Assembly (NCBI GenBank): GCA_036346355.1
Contig: CM070580.1
Span: forward strand, 25,897,374-25,961,373
Direction: 5' to 3'
Source of the DNA: Rhipidocladum racemiflorum
Taxonomy: Eukaryota; Streptophyta; Magnoliopsida; Poales; Poaceae
Length of the DNA stretch: 64,000 bases
The translations under genes and the position numbers were made by a program. This document shows, piece after piece, positions 58,235 through 64,000 of the stretch. The notes beneath the pieces are model-generated. The model made no database searches. It had not been told where the DNA came from and saw only the letters and a program-made list of their open reading frames with translations. The stretch's first letter is position 1. Every line of letters starts with the position of its first letter.

Positions 58235-58570
58235 TCGCGCGATACGTACGATCGATCGGTCTCGCCGCGCCTGCGCTCGCGCGGTGCCGGCCTCGATCTC
58301 CCAAGCAACCAACCCACCGTGCCTGCGGCCCGCCGCCTGCACGCGCCGTGCGAGCAGCCGCGCGCGCGCTAGCGATCACAGCGCGCTGCACTCCGCGCGC
58401 GCTCGCGTCCAAGGGAGTTGGTGGTGGATGGACGGAGGACGGATGCGGTGGAATGATCACTCGCTCGGTCACTCTTTACCTCGTGCAACGTGTTACGTGT
58501 ATGGTATTTGTATTTCCACGGCGGGAGAGCTTAGCTAGCTAGGCCACTGCCGGCGAGGCACGGCGCCATT

Positions 58571-58582
58571 AATATATATAGC
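58571..58582 (-). promoter_or_regulatory. TATA box of the MYB gene
   Basis: On the minus strand GCTATATATATT lies 337 bp before the start codon, implying a leader of about 300 bases. An in-frame ATG at 58342 lies in this leader. Confidence 0.5.
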
Positions 58583-58838
58583 AGCGAACTGTTAGCGCGC
58601 GTGGGTGCGTACGTACTACGTGGGAGTAGGGACGAGAGGCCGTGTGGCTGGAGGCGAAGGCACGTGGGCGCCGTGTCGCCTGGGCTCACCACCGTCCCCT
58701 TCGCGGCCGCGTGAGAGACCACGTTATCGGCAAATCCCTGTATACAACGACCGGCACCCCCTCCGGTATATAGCAGTAGTATATATTGCCATTACTGATG
58801 CTAACATGACAACCGTATACTAATTTGGTACATGCATT

Positions 58839-59414
58839 TGGATGACGATCATCGCCACGTCAATATTTTTACGGTCAAAATATCTTTAAAAAATAGACAC
58901 ATATTTAGAGATCCACTTAACGTAATAATTATATCTGCAACCAAAAGGTTTTATCCTCTTTAGTAACAAACCGATCGAAGCTAACGATGTCCAGATTATA
59001 TCAAAGGATGATTAGTCCTAGGCAATGATGTTCAGTCATACAATCTTATAAGCCTTGATCAGGTAAAGTAGTCAGAAGACATGATAGTTTTTCATGTGTT
59101 TAACATGAGAGCTGCTATTGCCGTGTCTGGTAACTTATGACGGTATACGAAAGAGCGTACCGGTTCCAGACTTGATGAAGATTCGTGTGTGAAGACAAGA
59201 AGGCAAGAAGCGCCTACAGTAGAATTAACTGCCACCCCTTAGGTGAGCATAAATACGTGGCCTACGCGCTACAAAAGAACAATATCAACTTCAACGAATC
59301 TGACTACAATCTCATTCTTGTAACACTTTTTCCACATCAATAAAGTATGTACCTGATCGTGCTATCATATTTTATTTTTATGTATGATACGGGACATAGG
59401 TCCCAACCATGACA
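58839..59414 (+). repeat. 5' LTR of the old Tat-like element
   Basis: It begins about TGGATGACGATC and ends CCATGACA. GCATAAATACG (near 59245) is a TATA candidate and AATAAA at 59339-59344 a polyadenylation signal, giving a normal U3-R-U5 order. Confidence 0.7.
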
Positions 59415-59432
59415 TTGGCGCTAGAAGGAGGG
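59415..59432 (+). other. Primer-binding site of the old Tat-like element
   Basis: TTGGCGCTAGAAGGAGGG follows the LTR end directly. This form is common next to the 5' LTR in Tat-type elements; the tRNA was not assigned. Confidence 0.65.
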
Positions 59433-59459
59433 CTGTGTCAAGTTGAAAATCGCCATCAT

Positions 59460-61220
59460 AATGTTCCTGCGTTCTCGCTGATGGATGAGGAGAACACCTT
59501 TGATCTCGCCAACTACGCCGACCTCATGGACAAGGAGTACGTTCCAGAGAAGACGTGCAAGTGGACTTCTACCTCGAGTATGTTTACAAGCGAGAACATG
59601 CACCGTCTACAATCCAACCTATTGGGATCGAGAAAGCGGAGGCAATGCTGCCAACCCCAAGCAACTCCTAGTGCGGGCTATACTTTCTCACTCTTGTCTC
59701 AGCTGGTGAGACAGGTAACAACGATGTCAATGTCATGTAGCCTGATGATGATCTTATTGACAACGTCAATACTGAGGTTTCTGGGCCTCTGGCAGAATCA
59801 TCTTTGGAATATCTACTCCAAGTTCTTCACTAATATCTCTTCTCCGATGAGGACGGAATGTTCTCATCCTGTATCTATTTTGACTTTTGTGTATGTGCGG
59901 TCATCAACGATGACAAGACCGATGATAAACGAGCTACACATGAACAGTATGAGGTCCAGGAGTGGACCAAACGTTTGGTGTAGGAGCAACACAATAACTA
60001 GTTTCTTGTTGCTGAATAGAGGGCAATGGAGGAGGCACATCGACAATACCACACCGGTGCGCCAGGGACATCCCAGAGGCTCAACACAAATGTAGGCAAA
60101 AATCATCCCAACATCCACAAATCACGCCCTAGGTAAGGGATCTTAACACTGTACAATCTTTGTCGCAAGTTAAAACTTCGGTGGATCAGTGTTTGCATAC
60201 CATCAAGTGCGATCCTTAACCACTAGATGAGGGAAAATAATGAGCAAGACCTCTTGGTCATTCATTCATTTAGCGTATACCTGCAAGAAGCTGTTGTAGA
60301 AGCACACAACCTTTCACGATCTTCAAGGTGTCAGATTGGTTCTAGGGCATACCACTCTACCTCTGGACATTGCCATCGAGGTAGCGACAACCTTTAAGAA
60401 AATGATCCGCACCCATGTAGCATATTCGATAGGGTGGGAATAGGTGAATGCTCTAGCTGTGGTTAAAGATGACCTTTTTCTCCTAATAATATTGACGAAG
60501 GTCATAACATTTGACCACATTTGGGGCCATGTAGAGGGTTCTCACGTCGGCTAAGAGAAATTACCTGTCCTGAGAAATTCAAGCCACATCATTTGCAGAG
60601 TTTTGATGGGGTTTTGAATTATTTTGAGTTCCTCCAGATATACACTACCGTTGTCCAGGCTGTGGGCACCGACGAGAAGGTAATAACTATTAGCTAATTA
60701 CTTACCAACTGTATTGAAAGGATCTGTTTGGACATAGTTATTTAACCAACTGAAAAGTTTTATTTATCGTTGGGAAAAATTATGTAATGCTATTTTAAAC
60801 AACTTTAAAGGTTGTTATACTAAGCCAAGACAATATAATAATTTACATCATCCTCGCCAAACTTCTAGAGAAAATTTATGTCAATTTATTAAGAGATTTG
60901 TATAAGTGCACAATACTATTCGAAATATTACTGGTGATTCTATTATTCAAGTATTGAAGCAAGAGTGTACTACAAGAGGTTCACAGAAGACCTACAAATC
61001 CACATACCAAGAATTGTATCATGGTTATTCGACATGATTGATTGATACTCTGACTCATGAGGTAGTAGAGTGGAACCGTATGGTTGAAAAATGCCATACA
61101 CCACCACAACTTGGTATGGAAGGCTTTGACAAGAAAGAGTCTAAGAAGTCGATCAGATCTGAAGATCGCAAAGGTTAAACCAAAAGGAAGAATAAGATGA
61201 AGCCTTCATCCAGGGAGGTT
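59460..61220 (+). pseudogene. Gag relic of the old Tat-like element
   Basis: Between stops and shifts the gag core can be read: 'CPEKFKPHHLQSFDGV' and 'LQIYTTVVQAVGTDEK' near 60570-60690. It resembles the 'EFLSIYTTAI' block of the intact nested gypsy element. A weaker match continues near 60960-61100. The 228-residue open frame at 59409-60095 lies between primer site and gag core and is not a recognised protein. Confidence 0.6.
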
Positions 61221-62165
61221 ATCGTTGTATAGCAACATCCAACCTATAACAAGGGCCCATGAAGAAAACAAGCTAGTCGCTCTGATGACCAGTTCGGATA
61301 CAAGAGCTCTGGCGCAATCAACAGAAACAGTCATTGGTGCCCACTACATAGCACGCCTGGGCACAATTGGTGTAATTGCCGTACTTGGCAGAAATACATG
61401 GAGGCCTTCTACTTCAATAAAGGGCTAATAGCTACTCTATTCGAAGGTCCCAACAACATCACGCGCTAACAGAGATGAGGAGACAGCTTATTAGAATCCC
61501 AATAATCATGTCAGCATCAACTTCGGAGGCTCAACTGCCTATTCATGAACAGGCAATTTAAATCTGCATGGAGGGAGTTTAACAACGTCGACACCTAACT
61601 AGAGAAGCCAAGTTACCCAAAGTGGTCGTACCTGGTCTTGACTTTAAAAAAAATGACTTTCAAAAAGGTATGTCAATATCTCAAAAGCTTACGCTGGCAG
61701 TTTCTCTTACAGTAAGTAATTATAAAGTAGGATGATATTGGTTGACGATGACATTTCGGATGAGTATTGGTTGACGATGACATTTCTTTAAATTTGATTT
61801 TTTTTTTATTAGTACCTTAGATGAGATGGAAATACTCGTTCTAAGATACAGTCAATTACAAATCCTTTCTTTGCCACAGTACTTGGTCGTTCAATAAGAC
61901 ATATCGGGTAGAAAGTGTTACCTATACCATTTGGATATTCTTGCAATTTTAGAACATAGTTAATTAATTTTGAAATTGTTGTTTTTGAGTCCCTTACAAT
62001 GTCATATTAGGCATACCATCGCTTACTAAATTCATGGTAGCTACTCATCACGTCTACTAGACAATCAAAATTTTTGGTCCAAAGGGCATCATCTCCGTGC
62101 AAGATAATTATTATACTGCACTCAATTGTGATTGTAAAGCTTCAGATATTGCTGAAAAGTTACCG

Positions 62166-62662
62166 TTAAGACATCTTAATGATGCAGAAAAGCCAAGCAA
62201 GGCCGAGAAGCTTGCGAAGGTAGAATGGATAAACACAACTCATCAGCCCAGTGAAGAAGGGAATTAACTGCCACTCAACCCTGATGAGTAGTTCAAGACA
62301 GTTCGGATTGGGTGGGAATGGTGGAGAAATAAGAAACGAGTTCATTGCCTTCGTCTGGCAAAAACATGCTACCACAATTCCCCGTACTTATATTGTTGTG
62401 GATGAGTTGAAAAAAATAGCGAAAAAGACTAACAGAAGGAGAGCTGCCAAAGAAAGCTTCACAAAGATATGAAAAAGCCCTAACAATCAAAATAGAATTT
62501 GGCCCAAGGAGGAATTCCTATTCCAAAGTTGCCTAGAACATCGGCTAAGAACTTATTCTCGGGCAAGTGAAAACCTAATTTCACGAAGGAGGTGAAAAGA
62601 ATAATAAGACTTTCTTGTAGACACGAAGCGGTTTCATCGCAACAAGGAGTTGATATGATCAA
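62166..62662 (-). pseudogene. Antisense Transposase_28-domain remnant of the old Tat-like element
   Basis: On the minus strand 'LPENKFLADVLGNFGIGI' (62480-62662) is followed after a frame break by 'FSYLCEAFFGSSPSVSLFRY' (62293-62490). This is the core of the 'putative gypsy type transposon' domain PF04195. Further pieces follow to 62166. It lies antisense and close to the 3' LTR, the same arrangement as in the nested gypsy element. Confidence 0.7.
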
Positions 62663-63057
62663 ATCCCTTGGTGAAAGGCCTTGATTCTTTAGCTCTTAGA
62701 TCTTGCTCTTTGTACAAATTGATTTGCCCAAAATCCCTATGATCGAGAATGGAAGAAGCTTGGAAAGAAATGGAAACCAAGACCTTGAAGGCAAAAGGCT
62801 CATGGATGAAAAATACGATGGAGATACGGTAGAAATGAATATAAAAATGAAGGAGTCTTTTTATACTTTTTACTGCAATATGTTTATCCACTTACCGCAA
62901 TCTACCGGTATTGTTACCAAGAGAGCGGGATATTTTCGCTTCTCTCGTACTCTCATTAATAATCAAAATGATTGCAAGTGACAAAATCTTCTTGATGTGT
63001 GATTCAAAGAAAAAAGTCTTAAGTAAATATTTTATTTTTTAAGACTTACGGACTAGC

Positions 63058-63410
63058 TGATAAGGATTATTGACCTAGTTAATATTTTATTGTTGAAGTC
63101 TCTCTAAAAAGTAGGCTCACATTTGGGACCCACTTAACATAACGATTATGTCTACAACCATGATTCAAAAGATGTCTTATCCCCTTCAATAGCAAATTGG
63201 TCGAAAGATAATGACAACCAGTTTAGTTCAAATGCTGACCAATCCAGGATAATGACGATCAACCATAAGGTCTTATAAGCCCTGACGAATTACCTGGTTG
63301 GAAGATATGACAGTTTTTAATGTGATTAACCTGTGAGTGATTAATGGTGCATCTGGCAACTTATGACCGTTTACAAAAGAACACGTGACGGTTCAGGACT
63401 TAACGAATAT
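63058..63410 (+). repeat. 3' LTR of the old Tat-like element, truncated
   Basis: It begins TGATAAGGATTATTGACC and follows the 5' LTR, with many substitutions, up to about GGACTTAACGAATAT. The R and U5 parts are missing. GAGCTCGTGAGC-like sequence (63420-63545), typical of other elements, follows. Confidence 0.65.
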
Positions 63411-63630
63411 ATTTACCATGCTCGTGAGCTATTCGAGCTCAGCTCAGTGAGGCTCGTGAGCTCGAAATCAAGCTTGAGTTTAGCTTATTTGGATCTTGAA
63501 TCGAACCTAAAACAATTCAATCTCGAGCAGCTCGCAAGCCTGGACCTTTTTCTTCTTTACCGCCATACACATACCTACCCGTTAGATGCGTAAATAAATT
63601 AATATGATTGCCGCACGTGTGGGGAAGTAA

Positions 63631-63987
63631 GGGTGTGTTTAGTTGCTTGTACTAAGTGGTATATGTATAAGATGGTTTAAGGGAAAAAATCATCCATTTT
63701 TTTTTTTTTTGCTTGAATGGAACCATCCCATCCTAGATGGTGGGATACAAAGAAATATTTCTTGTAGATGCTGAACCATTCTATTCACAAAAACAATAGA
63801 ACCAAATAATATAAGATCATCCTATTCCATTCAACTTCAACCCACCTCAATTAAACCCTCTAGGATGGGATACAAAGAAATATTTCTTGTAGATGCTGAA
63901 CCATTCTATTCACAAAAACAATAGAACCAAATAATATAAGACCATCCTATTCCATTCAACTTCAACCCACCTCAATTAAACCCACCC
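63631..63987. mobile_element. Tourist-like MITE with internal duplication
   Basis: The left end GGGTGTGTTTAGTTGC and, inverted, the right end GGGTGGGTTTAATTG match well. TAA precedes and TAG follows, a near-match of a 3-bp target duplication. The right half is duplicated in tandem. Confidence 0.6.
63741..63983. repeat. 125-bp tandem duplication (two copies)
   Basis: Each copy runs from TGGGATACAAAGAAATATTT to CAATTAAACCC, starting at 63741 and 63866. The copies differ at about one base (GATCATCC versus GACCATCC). The second copy brings its own MITE right end. Confidence 0.92.
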
Positions 63988-64000
63988 TAGATGAGCCACC

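Larger units (their letters stand above)
58839..63410 (+). mobile_element. Old Tat-like Ty3/gypsy retrotransposon with truncated 3' LTR
   Basis: Sequence 58839-59170 matches 63058-63410 throughout, for example TTATAAGCC, TGATAGTTTTT/TGACAGTTTTT and GGTAACTTATGACGG / GGCAACTTATGACCG. These are the two LTRs. The left copy runs on to 59414 and is followed by a primer-binding site. The right copy stops matching at about 63411. A gag relic lies at about 60560-61200 and an antisense domain at 62166-62662. No intact RT or integrase was recognised, so the pol region is deleted or decayed. Confidence 0.75.

Noticed and set aside
59409..60095. Open frame of 228 residues as a host gene
   Set aside because: It begins at the primer-binding site of the old Tat-like element and precedes its gag relic. 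It is retroelement-derived noncoding or leader sequence.

Overview
The window is nuclear DNA of a grass, probably a panicoid. The evidence is spliced plant genes with GT-AG introns, a two-repeat MYB gene of the maize P1 / sorghum Y1 type, and dense nested LTR retrotransposons, Stowaway and Tourist MITEs, Ds-like hAT and CACTA elements. No prokaryotic, organellar or CRISPR features were seen. Well over half of the 64 kb is transposon-derived. Only three host genes look intact.

Host genes. (1) 15410-19289 (+): a five-exon gene for a 942-residue TRM-like protein (VARLMGL motif, C-terminal DUF4378), a class that recruits TON1/PP2A to cortical microtubules. (2) 44455-45531 (+): a single-exon 358-residue DUF1645 protein. 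(3) 53570-58234 (-): a three-exon R2R3-MYB of 340 residues, P1/Y1-like, a likely regulator of 3-deoxyflavonoid/phlobaphene or flavonol genes. It has the canonical 133-bp and 130-bp first exons and a 3.4-kb second intron. The three genes are not an operon and no shared pathway is implied.

Layout. 1-4008 looks like one long LTR on the minus strand, cut by the window edge, with a GTTAAC minisatellite. 4009-8520 holds MITEs and two inverted copies of an unclassified repeat. 8889-10743 is a deleted hAT (TTF zinc finger / hAT dimer) transposase pseudogene. 11404-14505 looks like two nested copies of an unclassified element rich in the palindrome AGATCTCGG; the inner copy carries an exon-like fragment. 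After the TRM gene, 19690-23688 is a CACTA-like element holding a solo LTR (20702-21370, TSD CTAAT). 25036-43251 is an 18.2-kb Ty1/copia element on the minus strand (TSD GAAAG). Its reverse transcriptase is split by an 11.5-kb Ty3/gypsy element of Tat type (26748-38253, TSD GATAC), also on the minus strand. That gypsy element carries a plus-strand, intron-containing antisense gene. Next come a hAT 3' fragment just upstream of the DUF1645 gene, a Stowaway, a Ds-like element (47416-48592, TSD GATGGTTG) with a nested MITE, tandem repeats, a lone AGATCTCGG element, another Stowaway, the MYB gene, and at 58839-63410 an old second Tat-like retrotransposon.

Most notable observations. The inner gypsy element has LTRs about 4% different, while the outer copia element has LTRs with one mismatch in 223 bp. 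That is the reverse of what nesting predicts. The antisense gene of the gypsy element shows two good plus-strand introns. The 2-kb copia leader is strewn with the motif GCACGAAGC, which is also in its primer-binding site. I did not find a clear previously undescribed gene system. The closest candidates are the composite nest and the spliced antisense gene.
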